A stretch of 64,000 bases of DNA from Cupriavidus respiraculi (GCF_914271545.1 NZ_CAJZAH010000005.1:210488-274487), one strand, 5' to 3'. Positions 52,730-64,000 are shown, counted from the first letter of the stretch. Notes: a model not told the origin generated them from the sequence alone. Made by a program: numbers and translations.

Positions 52730-53635
52730 ATGAAAATCACGCTGGAAGAACTGCTCGCCTTCGTCACCGTGGTGGACAGCGGCTCCATCACGGCCGCCGC
52801 CGAGCAACTGGAGCAGACGGTCTCGGGCGTGAGCCGCGCGCTGGCCCGGCTGGAGGAGAAGCTGGGCACCGCGCTGATGCGCCGGACCACCCGGCGGCTG
52901 GAGCTTACCGAGGAGGGCGCGGCGCTGCTGACCCATGCCCGCGGCATTCTCGAATCGGTGGAGCTGGCCGAGGACCAGATGGCGCTGCGGCGGCAGCAGC
53001 CCGCCGGCAAGCTGCGCGTCAACGCCGCGTCGCCCTTCATGCTGCATGTGATCGTGCCGCTGGTCGGCGAATTCCGCCGGCAGTTTCCCGAGATCGAGCT
53101 GGAGCTGAACACCAGCGACCAGATCATCGACCTGCTGGAACACCGCACGGACGTGGCAATCCGCATCGGCGCGCTGCGCGACTCCACGCTGCACGCGAGG
53201 CGGCTGTGCAGCAGCCGCCTGCGCGTGCTCGCCAGCCCCGCCTATCTGAAGGAGCGCGGCCGCATCCGGCGCGTGGCCGACCTGGCGCAGCACTCGCTGC
53301 TGGGCTTCACCCAGCCCGAGACGCTGAACCGCTGGCCGCTGCGGGACGAGGCGGGCAACGAAATGCAGATCGTGCCGGACGTGGCGGCCTCCAGCGGCGA
53401 GACGCTGCGGCAGCTCGCGCTCGCCGGGCAGGGCGTGGTGTGCCTGGCGGATTTCATGACGGGCGCCGACCGCCGGCGCGGCGACCTGGTGCAGGTGCTG
53501 CCGCGCGAGACGCTGGAGGTCAGCCAGCCCATCCACGCGGTCTATTACCTGAATACGCAGCTGTCGGCCCGCATCGCGTGCTTTCTCGATTTCCTCGGCA
53601 GCAGCCTGGAAAAGGGCTATCCCGAGGCCGTCTGA
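52730..53635 (+). CDS. LysR-family transcriptional regulator
   Basis: 301 residues with a winged helix (LLAFVTVVDSGSITAAAEQLEQTVSGVSRALARLEEKLG, about 6-45) and a substrate-binding domain (about 90-295). Sequence type is close to E. coli YafC/DmlR. It is divergent from the MFS/aldo-keto reductase pair, the likely targets. Confidence 0.94.
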   Translation: MKITLEELLAFVTVVDSGSITAAAEQLEQTVSGVSRALARLEEKLGTALMRRTTRRLELTEEGAALLTHARGILESVELAEDQMALRRQQPAGKLRVNAASPFMLHVIVPLVGEFRRQFPEIELELNTSDQIIDLLEHRTDVAIRIGALRDSTLHARRLCSSRLRVLASPAYLKERGRIRRVADLAQHSLLGFTQPETLNRWPLRDEAGNEMQIVPDVAASSGETLRQLALAGQGVVCLADFMTGADRRRGDLVQVLPRETLEVSQPIHAVYYLNTQLSARIACFLDFLGSSLEKGYPEAV

Positions 53636-53882
53636 GGCGTCGGCGCGGCCCCGGCACGGAAAAGGCGGGGCTGGTATACTCGCGCGCTTGGCCGAGGCCC
53701 GGCGAAGGCCCTTTCCGGGCTCGCTTCGTCCCCGCGTCGTTCCGCATCCTCCAGCGCGGGCCGCCGTTTCAGCCCTGACCCAAACGGGCGGGCCCCGAGG
53801 GGCCCCTATTCGACACGACGGTCCGCGTTCGCACCGGACCCGGCCCCAACACCACGAATTCAAGGTCGCTCAGACCGCAAGC

Positions 53883-54518
53883 ATGACTTACGCCGTCAAG
53901 GAAATTTTCTATACGCTGCAAGGCGAGGGCGCCAACGCGGGCCGCGCCGCGGTGTTCTGCCGTTTCGCCGGCTGCAACCTGTGGACCGGCCGCGAGGAAG
54001 ATCGCGCCCGCGCGGTCTGTCAGTTCTGCGACACCGATTTCGTCGGCACCGACGGCACCCTGGGCGGCAAGTACAAGAGCGCGGATGAACTGGCCGACAT
54101 GGTCGCCTCGCAATGGCCCGACGGCGCGGGCGGCCGGCCGCTGGTCGTGTGCACGGGCGGCGAGCCGCTGCTGCAGCTCGATGCCCCGCTGATCGCCGCG
54201 CTGCACGCGCGCGGCTTCGAGATCGCCATCGAGACCAATGGCACCATCGCCGTGCCCGAGGGCATCGACTGGATCTGCGTGAGCCCCAAGATGGGCGCGG
54301 ACCTGGTGGTCACGCGCGGCGACGAGCTCAAGGTCGTGATCCCGCAGGACGGGCAGGACCTGGCCGCATACGAGCAGCTTGATTTCCGCTATTTCCTCGT
54401 GCAGCCCATGGACGGTCCGCTGGCCCGGCACAATACCGCGCTCGCCGTGGACTTCTGCCAGCGCCATCCGCGCTGGCGCCTTTCGCTGCAAACCCACAAG
54501 ATGCTCGGCATCCGGTAG
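53883..54518 (+). CDS. queE: 7-carboxy-7-deazaguanine synthase (radical SAM)
   Basis: Contracts the ring of carboxytetrahydropterin in queuosine synthesis. The 211-residue protein has the unusual cluster-binding spacing CX14CX2C (AGCNLWTG...AVCQFCDTDF), known from Burkholderia QueE, instead of CX3CX2C. Also present are TGGEPLLQLD and KMLGIR at the end. The start at ATG 53883 is chosen. The 247 bp before it hold no gene; TATACT near 53675 is a possible -10 box. queD follows 12 bp later. Confidence 0.96.
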   Translation: MTYAVKEIFYTLQGEGANAGRAAVFCRFAGCNLWTGREEDRARAVCQFCDTDFVGTDGTLGGKYKSADELADMVASQWPDGAGGRPLVVCTGGEPLLQLDAPLIAALHARGFEIAIETNGTIAVPEGIDWICVSPKMGADLVVTRGDELKVVIPQDGQDLAAYEQLDFRYFLVQPMDGPLARHNTALAVDFCQRHPRWRLSLQTHKMLGIR

Positions 54519-54530
54519 GCACCGGTACTC

Positions 54531-56573
<2,043 letters not shown>

Positions 56574-56609
56574 GACACCATCCGCGCTGCCGGCGGCGCG
56601 CGAGGGTGG

Positions 56610-56615
56610 TAAAAT
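56610..56615 (+). promoter_or_regulatory. Candidate -10 box upstream of ybiT
   Basis: TAAAAT is the clearest promoter-like word in the 252-bp gap before ybiT (56574-56825). The -35 position is not convincing. It would give a 200-nt leader; no gene or clear riboswitch was seen there. Confidence 0.3.
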
Positions 56616-56825
56616 CGCCGGCTATTCCCCAAGTTCATGCCGCTCGCGCCGCCGGGCCCTTTGCCCGCCGCGCAGGCACGCGACCGGCTTCGACCGGAGC
56701 CGCCCGCGCCGGCGCCCATCCCGAAGGTCTGACGCGCACGCACTACCGCACCGACGTATTGCCGGCGCCGCCATTCCGATTCGCTTACCGCATTTTTTAC
56801 CGCATCACCACAGAAGGTCTACGAC

Positions 56826-58436
56826 GTGCTATCTACCGCAAACATCACCATGCAGTTCGGCCCCAAGCCGTTGTTCGAGAATATCTCGGTCAAGTTCGGC
56901 GAAGGCAACCGCTACGGCCTGATCGGCGCGAACGGTTGCGGCAAGTCCACCTTCATGAAGATCCTCGGCGGCGACCTGGAGCCCAGCTCCGGCAACGTGA
57001 TGCTGGAACCGGGCGTGCGCCTGGGCAAGCTGCGCCAGGACCAGTTCGCCTATGAGGACATGCGCGTGCTGGACGTGGTGATGATGGGCCATACCGAGAT
57101 GTGGGCCGCGGCCGCCGAGCGCGACGCCATCTACGCGAACCCGGAAGCGACCGACGAAGACTACATGAAGGCCGCCGAACTGGAGGCCAAGTACGCCGAG
57201 TACGACGGCTACACGGCCGAGTCGCGCGCCGGCGAACTGCTGCTGGGCGTGGGCATCCCGACCGACCAGCACCAGGGCAAGATGAGCGACGTGGCGCCGG
57301 GCTGGAAGCTGCGCGTGCTGCTGGCGCAGGCGCTGTTCTCGAATCCGGACGTGCTGCTGCTGGACGAACCGACCAACAACCTGGACATCAACACGATCCG
57401 CTGGCTGGAAACCGTGCTCAACGAGCGCGACTCCACCATGATCATCATCTCGCACGATCGCCACTTCCTGAACTCCGTGTGCACGCACATGGCCGACATG
57501 GACTACGGCACGCTGAAGGTCTACCCGGGCAACTACGACGACTACATGGAAGCCTCCATGCAGGCGCGCGAACGCCAGATGGCCGCCAACGCGCGCGCCA
57601 AGGAGCGCATCGGCGAGCTGCAGGACTTCGTGCGCCGCTTCGCGGCGAACAAGTCCAAGGCGCGCCAGGCGACCTCGCGCCTGAAGCAGATCGACAAGAT
57701 CAAGGTCGAGGACATCAAGCCGTCGTCGCGCCAGAACCCGTTCATCCGCTTCGAGTTCGAGAAGAAGCTGCACAACCTGGCCGTGTCGACCGAGAACGTC
57801 ACCAAGACCTACGATCGCAAGATCCTGGACAACCTGAGCCTGTCGATTCAGGCCGGCGAACGCGTGGCGATCATCGGCGAGAACGGCGCCGGCAAGACCA
57901 CGCTGCTGCGCTGCCTGCTCAATTCCGCGGTGCGCGGTGGCGTCGAGGTGGACCGCGGCACGGTCAAGTGGGCCGAGAACGCCAACGTGGGCTACATGCC
58001 GCAGGACACCTACGAGGAATTCCCGGACGACCGCGACCTGATGGACTGGATGAGCCAGTGGACGCAGCCAGGCGACGACGACCAGTCGCTGCGCGGCACG
58101 CTGGGCCGCCTGCTGTTCTCGGCCGACGACATCAAGAAGTCCGTCAAGGTGCTGTCCGGCGGCGAGAAGGGCCGCATGATCTGGGGCAAGCTGATGCTGG
58201 GCCGGCACAACGTGATGGCGCTCGACGAGCCGACCAACCACATGGATATGGAATCCATCGAATCGCTGCAGATCGCGCTGGACAAGTACACCGGCACGCT
58301 GATCTTCGTCTCGCACGACCGCGAGTTCGTCAGCGGCCTGGCCACGCGCGTGATCGAGATCCGCACCGACGGCACGCTGACCGATTTCGGCGGCACCTAC
58401 GACGAATACCTGCAGTCGCAGGGGATTGCGGACTGA
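56826..58436 (+). CDS. ybiT: ABC-F family ATPase YbiT
   Basis: Ribosome-associated ABC-F protein with two ATPase domains and no membrane part. The 536 residues align along their length with E. coli YbiT: first Walker [10 protein letters not shown] (about 37), linker (about 235-330), second Walker [10 protein letters not shown], and two DEPTNN/DEPTNH Walker B motifs. The first domain has [15 protein letters not shown] in place of an LSGGQ signature, as in YbiT; the second has [10 protein letters not shown]. It starts with GTG at 56826 ([12 protein letters not shown]); no ATG is near. Confidence 0.94.
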   Translation: MLSTANITMQFGPKPLFENISVKFGEGNRYGLIGANGCGKSTFMKILGGDLEPSSGNVMLEPGVRLGKLRQDQFAYEDMRVLDVVMMGHTEMWAAAAERDAIYANPEATDEDYMKAAELEAKYAEYDGYTAESRAGELLLGVGIPTDQHQGKMSDVAPGWKLRVLLAQALFSNPDVLLLDEPTNNLDINTIRWLETVLNERDSTMIIISHDRHFLNSVCTHMADMDYGTLKVYPGNYDDYMEASMQARERQMAANARAKERIGELQDFVRRFAANKSKARQATSRLKQIDKIKVEDIKPSSRQNPFIRFEFEKKLHNLAVSTENVTKTYDRKILDNLSLSIQAGERVAIIGENGAGKTTLLRCLLNSAVRGGVEVDRGTVKWAENANVGYMPQDTYEEFPDDRDLMDWMSQWTQPGDDDQSLRGTLGRLLFSADDIKKSVKVLSGGEKGRMIWGKLMLGRHNVMALDEPTNHMDMESIESLQIALDKYTGTLIFVSHDREFVSGLATRVIEIRTDGTLTDFGGTYDEYLQSQGIAD

Positions 58437-58463
58437 GTGCGCGAATCGCGCGGATGGACTGCG

Positions 58464-58491
58464 AAAGGCCGGCGGCGACGCCGGCCTTTTT
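58464..58491 (+). terminator. Rho-independent terminator of ybiT
   Basis: AAAGGCCGGCG pairs perfectly with CGCCGGCCTTT around GCGA, and the T run follows. It lies 28 bp after the ybiT stop. The rest of the gap to 58689 holds no gene that can be supported. Confidence 0.9.
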
Positions 58492-58689
58492 CTTTGCGCA
58501 GTGCAGCGGGTAGTGCGGGGCGGCAGGGTGTCGCGACAGAAGCGGGCCGGCCGGCCGATTATCGCCATCTCGTTGAACGCCCCGGCGACGCCGCGAAATC
58601 CTTGCGGGAAAACGGTTCTACAATGTGGGGCACTTATAAAAAGTAACAAGATTTGCAACCGCCGATCGACTCACTTGGGGACTGTGGCT

Positions 58690-58783
58690 ATGCAACAACG
58701 AGACAAACTATATCAACGGTAAATGGGTAAGCCCGCATGGCAAGGGGCTGATCGATGTCACGCACTCCGCCACCGAGGCGGTC
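58690..58783 (+). pseudogene. Out-of-frame start segment of the aldehyde dehydrogenase
   Basis: ATG 58690, with GGGGA about nine bases before it, begins [10 protein letters not shown] and stops. The family's N-terminal segment [20 protein letters not shown] is present immediately after, but in the next frame, which has no ATG, GTG or TTG upstream before a stop at 58637. Removing one G near 58702 would give an unbroken [15 protein letters not shown]. So this is a one-base frameshift, either real or a sequencing error. Confidence 0.7.
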
Positions 58784-60121
58784 ATGGGCCGGATTCCGGA
58801 AGGCCATGCCCGCGACGCGGAGGACGCCATCCAGGCGGCCCGCGCCGCCTTCGACGGCTGGTCGTCGACGCCGCCGGCGGTGCGCGCCGAATACCTGCGC
58901 AAGGTCGCCGAGGGGCTGAAGGCCCGCGCCGAGGAACTGGCGCAGTTGATCGCGGGCGAGGTCGGCATGCCGATCAAGCTGGCGCGCGCGATCCAGGTCG
59001 GGGGACCCGTCTACAACTGGGGACAGACGGCCAAACTGCTGGAGAGCTTCGATTTCGAGGAAGAGGTCGGCAATTCGCTGGTGGTGCGCGAGCCGGTGGG
59101 CGTGGTGGGCGCGATCACGCCGTGGAACTATCCGCTGAACCAGATCACGCTGAAGGTCGCCCCCGCGCTGGCCGCCGGCTGCACCGTGATCCTCAAGCCG
59201 TCCGAGGTCGCGCCGCTGAACGCCTTCGTGCTGGCCGAGGTCATCGAGGCCGCCGGGCTGCCGCCCGGCGTGTTCAACCTGGTCACCGGCTATGGCCCGG
59301 TGGTGGGCGAGGTGCTGGCCAGCCATCCGGAAGTCGACATGGTGTCCTTCACCGGCTCGACCCGCGCCGGCAAGCGCGTGTCCGAGCTGGCCGCGCAGAC
59401 CGTCAAGCGCGTGGCGCTGGAGCTGGGCGGCAAGTCCGCCTCGGTGATCCTCGACGACGCGGACTTCCCCGCGGCGGTCAAGGGCACGCTGAGCGCCTGC
59501 CTGCTGAACTCCGGCCAGACCTGCTCCGCCCATACCCGCATGCTGGTGCCGCGCTCGCGCTACGAGGAAGCCAAGGCGCTGGCGGCCAAGGTGGTGGAGG
59601 GCTATACCGTGGGCGATCCGCTGCAGGAAACCACGCGGCTCGGGCCGCTGATCTCCGCCACGCAGAAGGAGCGGGTGGTCAGCTATATCAACCGCGGCCT
59701 GAACGAGGGCGCCGAGCTGGTCGCCGGCGGTCCGGAAGCGCCGGCGGGGCTGGACAAGGGCTACTTCGTCAAGCCGACCGTGCTGGGCAACGTGGACCCC
59801 CGCGCGACCGTGGCGCAGGAGGAAATCTTCGGCCCGGTGCTGTCGATCATCTGCTACGACACCGAGGAAGACGCGGTGCGCATTGCCAACGACAGCATCT
59901 ACGGGCTGGCCGGCGGCGTATGGTCCGGCGACGAGGCGCGGGCGCTGCGGGTGGCGCGGCGCATCCGCACGGGCCAGATCGATATCAACGGCGGCCAGTT
60001 CAATATGCTGGCACCGTTCGGCGGCTTCAAGCAGTCCGGCATCGGCCGGGAGGCCGGCAAGTACGGCATCGAGGAATTCCTCGAATACAAGGCTCTCCAG
60101 CTGAAGAAGCCGGCGGCCTGA
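58784..60121 (+). CDS. NAD(P)-dependent aldehyde dehydrogenase (N-terminus frameshifted)
   Basis: Oxidises aldehydes to acids; substrate unknown. From the first in-frame ATG (58784) 445 residues remain: PWN with Asn115, Glu213 in LELGGK, Cys247 in GQTCSAHTR, and [10 protein letters not shown] near the end. All catalytic residues are intact. The family is normally about 475 residues, so about 30 N-terminal residues (the first strands, in part used for the dimer) are out of frame. It may be inactive or produced from ATG 58784 as a shortened protein. Confidence 0.9.
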   Translation: MGRIPEGHARDAEDAIQAARAAFDGWSSTPPAVRAEYLRKVAEGLKARAEELAQLIAGEVGMPIKLARAIQVGGPVYNWGQTAKLLESFDFEEEVGNSLVVREPVGVVGAITPWNYPLNQITLKVAPALAAGCTVILKPSEVAPLNAFVLAEVIEAAGLPPGVFNLVTGYGPVVGEVLASHPEVDMVSFTGSTRAGKRVSELAAQTVKRVALELGGKSASVILDDADFPAAVKGTLSACLLNSGQTCSAHTRMLVPRSRYEEAKALAAKVVEGYTVGDPLQETTRLGPLISATQKERVVSYINRGLNEGAELVAGGPEAPAGLDKGYFVKPTVLGNVDPRATVAQEEIFGPVLSIICYDTEEDAVRIANDSIYGLAGGVWSGDEARALRVARRIRTGQIDINGGQFNMLAPFGGFKQSGIGREAGKYGIEEFLEYKALQLKKPAA

Positions 60122-60151
60122 CGGCGCCGCGTAGCGAGGCTGAACCCCACC

Positions 60152-60178
60152 AATGCCCGGCTGGTCCGGGCATTTTTT
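60152..60178 (+). terminator. Rho-independent terminator of the aldehyde dehydrogenase gene
   Basis: AATGCCCGG pairs with CCGGGCATT around CTGGT, and T6 follows. It lies 31 bp after the stop codon. Confidence 0.9.
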
Positions 60179-60279
60179 CGTGAGCGATAATGTGGCGCTT
60201 CGATGCGGTGCGGGTCGGTAGCGGGACAGAACAACAAGGAGCGCCGCAGGCAAGGGCGAGCGTTCGGGAGGAGCGATCG

Positions 60280-62751
60280 ATGCAATGGTTGAAACGGCTG
60301 GCCTGGACGGGGGTGATCGTCGCCGGCACGGCGCTGATGGCGGCGGTGGCCGCCTACGTCTGGTATCGGCAGGCATCGCAACCGCTGACCGCGGGCACGC
60401 TGAGCCTGGAGGGCCTGCGCGGCAAGGTCACCATCGTGCGCGACCGCAACGCCGTGCCGCATATCACAGCCACTGACCCGCTCGATGCCTACTACGCGCT
60501 CGGCTATGTGCATGCGCAGGACCGCCTGTGGCAGATGCAGATGAACAAGCGCATCGCGGCAGGCCGGCTCGCCGAGATACTGGGCGCCGGCGCCCTCGAC
60601 ACCGACCGCTTCCTGCGCACCCTGGGCGTGCGCCGCAATGCCCAAGCCATCTTCGATCGCGCCACCCCGCAGACGCGCGACGCGCTGCGGGCGTATGCGG
60701 ATGGCGTCAATGCGTCCATCGCCACGCGCAAGGGACCGCTGCCGCCGGAATTCCTGATCCTGCGCACCGAGCCCGAGCGCTGGGAGCCGGCCGACACGCT
60801 GGCCTGGCAGACCATGATGGCCTGGGACCTTGGCGGCAACTGGACGCAGGAGACGCTGCGCATGCGGCTGGCCCAGACGCTGCCGGTGTCGCGCATCAAC
60901 GAATTGCTGGCGCCGTATCCGGGCGACAAGCCGCTGCGTACGATGGACTATGCCGCGCTGTACCGCCGCCTGGCGCCGCTCGCCACCGCAATGGCCAGGG
61001 TCGAGGCCATGGCGCCTGCCGGCTATGTCGAGGGCATGGGCTCGAACAACTGGGTCGTGGCGGGCAGCCGCACCCGCTCCGGCAAGCCGATGCTGGCCAA
61101 CGACCCGCACCTGGGGCTGCAGGCGCCCGCACTGTGGTATTTCGCCAGCATGCGGGCCCCCGGCCTCGATGTGTCCGGCGCGACGTTGCCCGGCATGCCG
61201 CTGGTGGTGCTCGGCCACGGCGCGCGGATCGCATGGGGCTTCACCAATACCGCGCCGGACGTGCAAGACCTGTACATCGAGCGGATCCAGCCGGGCAATC
61301 CGGAGCGCTATCAGACGCCCACCGGCTGGGCCACCTTCGAGACCCGCACCGAAACCATCCGCGTCAAGGATGCAGAGGACGTGACGCTGCGCGTACGCGT
61401 CTCGCGCCATGGCCCCGTCATTTCCGATGTGGCGGAGCCTCTGGCCACCGCCGCCGCGCCGCTCGGGGCGCAGTACGCCATCGCGTTCCAATGGGCGGCG
61501 CTGCGGCCCGACGACCTGACGCTGCAGGCGGGCCTGAAACTGAACCAGGCGACCGACTGGGCCAGCTTTACCGAGGCGCTGCGCGATTTCCACGCGCCGC
61601 AGCAGAACATGGTCTACGCGGACGTGGACGGCAATATCGGCTTCATCGCGCCCGGCCGCGTGCCGCTGCGGCGCGCCAGCAACGATTTGAAGGGGCTGGT
61701 GCCCGCGCCGGGCTGGGATGCGCGCTACGACTGGCCGGGCTTCATTCCGTTCGAAGAACTGCCCCGCAGCTACAACCCGCCCGAGGGCGTGATCGTTACC
61801 GCCAACCAGAAGATCGTCGCGGACGACTACCCGTATTTCATCACCAGCGAATGGACCGTGCCGTACCGCTACCAGCGTATCCGCACGCTGATCGACGCGA
61901 CCCCGCGGCACCATATGGACTCGTTCGCGGCCATCCAGCGCGACGTGGTCTCGCTGGCGGTGCGCGACGCGCTGCCGCTGCTGCTGGCGTCCGGCGTGGC
62001 CAAGGATACGGCCCGCCCGCGGCGCGAGCGCGAGCTGTTCGACGCCCTGGGCCGCTGGGACGGCGCCATGCGCGCCGACCGCGTGGAGCCGCTGGTGGCG
62101 ACGGCCTGGCTGCGCGAACTGTCTCGCGTGCTGTTCCAGGACAAGGTGGGCGAGGGCGTGTTCGGCCGCATGTGGGAGCAGCGCAACGTGCAGCAGCCGA
62201 TGCTCAACGTGCTGCGCGATCCCGAGGGACTGGGGGCATTCTGGTGCGACGACTCCACCACGCCGGCCCGGGAAACCTGCGACGACGCGGTGGCGCTGGC
62301 ATGGACCCGGGCGCTGGCCGACCTGGCGCAGCGCTACGGCGACGATCCGGACCGCTGGCGCTGGGGCCCGGCCCACGCGGCGCGCTCGGAGCACAAGCCG
62401 TTCGCGAAGGTGCCGTCGCTCGCGGGCTTCTTCAACGTCAAGGTGCCGACCGGCGGGGATACCTACACGGTCAATGTGGGCCGCCACAACCTGCGCGACG
62501 ACGCGACGCCGTTCGAGAACGTCCACGCGGCCAGCCTGCGGGCGATCTACGATCTGGCCGACCTGGACGCTTCACGCTTCATCAGTTCGACCGGGCAGTC
62601 GGGCAATGTCCTGTCGGCGCACTACCGCGACTGGACGGAACGCTGGGCGAGGGTGGAATTCGTGACGCTGGACAGGGCGCGGCGGCAGGCGGGCGGCGAT
62701 GCCTTCGAGACGCTGGTGCTGGTGCCGGCCAAGGCGGCCAGCGGACAGTAG
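60280..62751 (+). CDS. Penicillin acylase family protein (Ntn hydrolase)
   Basis: 823-residue precursor of the self-cleaving penicillin G acylase/AHL-acylase family. One N-terminal membrane segment (about 8-29) suggests export or membrane anchoring. The autocatalytic site is between Gly254 and Ser255 (EGMG|SNNWVVAGSRT), giving an alpha chain of about 250 and a beta chain of about 570 residues. Also present are NDPHLGLQAPALWY and HGPVISD. Beta-lactam, acyl-homoserine lactone or other amide substrates cannot be told apart. GGAGGAG precedes ATG 60280. Confidence 0.93.
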   Translation: MQWLKRLAWTGVIVAGTALMAAVAAYVWYRQASQPLTAGTLSLEGLRGKVTIVRDRNAVPHITATDPLDAYYALGYVHAQDRLWQMQMNKRIAAGRLAEILGAGALDTDRFLRTLGVRRNAQAIFDRATPQTRDALRAYADGVNASIATRKGPLPPEFLILRTEPERWEPADTLAWQTMMAWDLGGNWTQETLRMRLAQTLPVSRINELLAPYPGDKPLRTMDYAALYRRLAPLATAMARVEAMAPAGYVEGMGSNNWVVAGSRTRSGKPMLANDPHLGLQAPALWYFASMRAPGLDVSGATLPGMPLVVLGHGARIAWGFTNTAPDVQDLYIERIQPGNPERYQTPTGWATFETRTETIRVKDAEDVTLRVRVSRHGPVISDVAEPLATAAAPLGAQYAIAFQWAALRPDDLTLQAGLKLNQATDWASFTEALRDFHAPQQNMVYADVDGNIGFIAPGRVPLRRASNDLKGLVPAPGWDARYDWPGFIPFEELPRSYNPPEGVIVTANQKIVADDYPYFITSEWTVPYRYQRIRTLIDATPRHHMDSFAAIQRDVVSLAVRDALPLLLASGVAKDTARPRRERELFDALGRWDGAMRADRVEPLVATAWLRELSRVLFQDKVGEGVFGRMWEQRNVQQPMLNVLRDPEGLGAFWCDDSTTPARETCDDAVALAWTRALADLAQRYGDDPDRWRWGPAHAARSEHKPFAKVPSLAGFFNVKVPTGGDTYTVNVGRHNLRDDATPFENVHAASLRAIYDLADLDASRFISSTGQSGNVLSAHYRDWTERWARVEFVTLDRARRQAGGDAFETLVLVPAKAASGQ

Positions 62752-62774
62752 AGTGTTGGAGGGAAGGGCGGCGG

Positions 62775-63020
62775 TCAGCCTTGCCGGAAGCGCCGTGCGG
62801 TGCCTTCTCGCGTGATGCGCTCCCAGACCGCCTGCTTCTCGTCATCGCTCAGGAACACCCAGTTGCTGACTTCCATCGCGGTGCGCCCGCAGCCCTGGCA
62901 GATGTCGTCGAACAGGGTCGAACAGATGCCGATGCACGGGCTGTCAGGACGGTCGAACAGGCGTTCGTCGCCACTGTCCACGGGGGCGGGAGCGAGGGGA
63001 TCGGGCGGTGTGGTCGGCAT
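62775..63020 (-). CDS. DUF1289 family protein
   Basis: Small cysteine-rich protein of unknown function. The core SPCIGICSTLFDDICQGCGRT with four cysteines, followed by ERITRE, is the DUF1289 signature. The start is uncertain: ATG 63020 (81 residues, MPTTPPDPLAPAP) is preferred because a consensus TATAAT lies on the minus strand at 63054-63049, about 30 bases upstream. Open frame continues to ATG 63050 and ATG 63110. It is divergent from a thioesterase gene. Confidence 0.85.
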   Translation of the reverse strand: MPTTPPDPLAPAPVDSGDERLFDRPDSPCIGICSTLFDDICQGCGRTAMEVSNWVFLSDDEKQAVWERITREGTARRFRQG

Positions 63021-63174
63021 CGTGGAAGGGGTCGGCGGCTGGGGCGACATTATAAGCGCAGGGGCGGCGGCGCCCGGCCGCGGGAGGCGCGCGATTACCT
63101 CCGAAGTCATTGAGCGGCGGCGCGCCTCGCCGCTACGCTAGCCACATCCTCATTGTCACCGCCAAGGAGACCCG

Positions 63175-63651
63175 ATGCTGCCATCCATTGCCGCCACGCC
63201 GAGCGCGAGCACCGCCGACAACGATAGCGCCGTTCCGGCGCGCATCCGCGAGATGGTGGAAGCCATCCTGATCGCCTCGCCCGTGGCGCGCCGTCAAGGG
63301 GAGGTGCTCGACACGCTGGCCCGCGACCATGTCGAACTCGTGCTGCCGTTCAGCCCGGACAACGTGACCGTGCGCGATACGGTGCATGGCGGGGTGATCG
63401 CCACCCTGATCGATATTGCCGGCGCCGCGGCGGCGGCATCGGGTGCCGATCCGGCAACCGTGCGGGGCGGGGCCACAAGCTCGCTGTCGATCCAGTACCT
63501 GGCGCCGGCCAACGGTATCGCGCTGCGCGCGGTGGCCATCGTCGTGCGGCGCGGACAAAGGCAGGTGGTGACCGATGTGTCGGTCTATGGCGAGGACGCG
63601 GAACAAGCGACGGTCGTGGCCAAGGCCCTGATGAGCAGCGTGCTGTTCTGA
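63175..63651 (+). CDS. PaaI-type hotdog thioesterase
   Basis: 158-residue acyl-CoA thioesterase of the hotdog fold, with the family motif DTVHGGVIATLIDIAGAAAA (His71-Gly-Gly) and SLSIQYLAPA. Substrate unknown (aromatic or medium-chain acyl-CoA typical). AAGGAG lies seven bases before ATG 63175. A terminator follows. Confidence 0.92.
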   Translation: MLPSIAATPSASTADNDSAVPARIREMVEAILIASPVARRQGEVLDTLARDHVELVLPFSPDNVTVRDTVHGGVIATLIDIAGAAAAASGADPATVRGGATSSLSIQYLAPANGIALRAVAIVVRRGQRQVVTDVSVYGEDAEQATVVAKALMSSVLF

Positions 63652-63668
63652 GACCCCGCAAAAAGAAG

Positions 63669-63690
63669 AAAGGGCCGCCGGCCCTTTTCT
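63669..63690 (+). terminator. Rho-independent terminator of the thioesterase gene
   Basis: AAAGGGCC (63669-63676) pairs with GGCCCTTT (63680-63687) around GCC, and a T-rich tail follows. The adjacent A/T arms (AAGAA...TTCTT) extend the symmetry, so it could also work for transcripts from the other side. Confidence 0.85.
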
Positions 63691-63801
63691 TAAAATGCAA
63701 TTAGCGGCCGGGGCGACATACCACCGGCCTTGGCCGGCGACCTGTGCCAGGCCGCCGGCGAAGCGGCACACAACGCAGCGGGAGCCGCCCGGCCGAGGCC
63801 G

Positions 63802-64000
63802 TCAGATCACATACAGATCCACATACTCGTGCACCGGCATGGCCTCGAGCCGGGCCTGGTCCAGCGACACGGCCAGGATCGCCTCCTGCTGCCTGGCCGG
63901 GAAGCGGCGCGCCAGGTTGGTGCGGAATTTCTCCACCAGCAGCGGAATGCCGTCGGCGCGCCGGCGCTTGTGGCCGATCGGGTATTCCACCACCACCTCC
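63802..64000 (-). CDS. prpD: 2-methylcitrate dehydratase, C-terminal end (5' part outside window)
   Basis: Only the last 66 residues are present, ending with the TGA at 63802-63804. VVEYPIGHKRRRADGIPLL, KFRTNLARRFPARQQ and LDQARLEAMPVHEYVDLYVI match the end of PrpD of the methylcitrate cycle (propionate breakdown). The assignment rests on this tail alone. The start lies beyond 64000. Confidence 0.85.
   Translation of the reverse strand, partial: EVVVEYPIGHKRRRADGIPLLVEKFRTNLARRFPARQQEAILAVSLDQARLEAMPVHEYVDLYVI

Noticed and set aside
53636-53882. preQ1 riboswitch before queE
   Set aside because: No preQ1 aptamer pattern (A-rich tail with C-rich loop) is visible; only GC-rich hairpins.
58426-58722. 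98-codon frame crossing the ybiT terminator up to the aldehyde dehydrogenase
   Set aside because: It has no family resemblance and runs through a terminator; only its last codons (from ATG 58690) matter as the displaced start.

Overview
The window is a GC-rich bacterial chromosome segment. It is most like a beta-proteobacterium of the Burkholderiaceae (Cupriavidus/Ralstonia type). The basis is the gene order map | rpsB-tsf-pyrH-frr-uppS-cdsA-dxr-rseP-bamA-skp-lpxD-fabZ-lpxA-lpxB-rnhB, followed by a TrmH-family gene and divergent ppsR | ppsA, together with a CX14CX2C-type QueE. The species cannot be fixed from this sequence alone. No rRNA, tRNA, CRISPR array or intact insertion sequence was found.

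Layout. (1) 1-4950, minus strand: an RsuA/RluF-type pseudouridine synthase with a long 12-residue-repeat tail (cut by the window edge), the PII uridylyltransferase glnD and methionine aminopeptidase map. (2) 5.1-20.6 kb, plus strand: a long translation and envelope superoperon. It covers ribosomal protein S2, EF-Ts, UMP kinase, ribosome recycling factor, undecaprenyl-PP synthase, CDP-DAG synthase, DXP reductoisomerase, the RseP protease, BamA, Skp, lipid A synthesis (LpxD, FabZ, LpxA, LpxB) and RNase HII. (3) 20.6-28.6 kb: an RNA methyltransferase, PEP synthase with its divergent regulator, an NfeD/SPFH membrane pair, smpB divergent from ratA-rnfH, and a DUF4124 protein. (4) 28.7-33.5 kb: an EamA transporter divergent from guaB, a small membrane protein, then guaA.

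(5) 33.5-53.6 kb is a variable, regulator-rich stretch that begins just behind guaA, a known integration hotspot. It holds about 600 bp with no gene, an SDR/LysR pair, and a MocR-type regulator divergent from a YggS-type PLP-binding protein. Further along are a class I glutamine amidotransferase, an AhpD-like protein with an AraC regulator, a LysR/Yellow-like pair, an AraC/SDR pair, a DUF4142 protein with a Tat-type SDR, and arsR-arsC-arsH without an efflux pump. The arsenic genes are divergent from a hipBA toxin-antitoxin module. The stretch ends with a DUF1993 protein and an MFS/aldo-keto reductase operon divergent from a LysR regulator.

(6) 53.9-64 kb returns to housekeeping genes: queE-queD-tadA-ldcA, the ABC-F protein YbiT, an aldehyde dehydrogenase whose original start appears to be out of frame by one base, a penicillin-acylase-family enzyme, a DUF1289 protein divergent from a PaaI-type thioesterase, and the 3' end of prpD.

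No wholly new multi-gene system is evident. The best leads are the repeat-tailed pseudouridine synthase, the paired operators in the ars/hipBA intergenic region, the MocR/PLP-binding-protein pair with its palindrome, the out-of-frame start of the aldehyde dehydrogenase, and a rare-codon patch in rseP that may hide an envelope-stress promoter for bamA.
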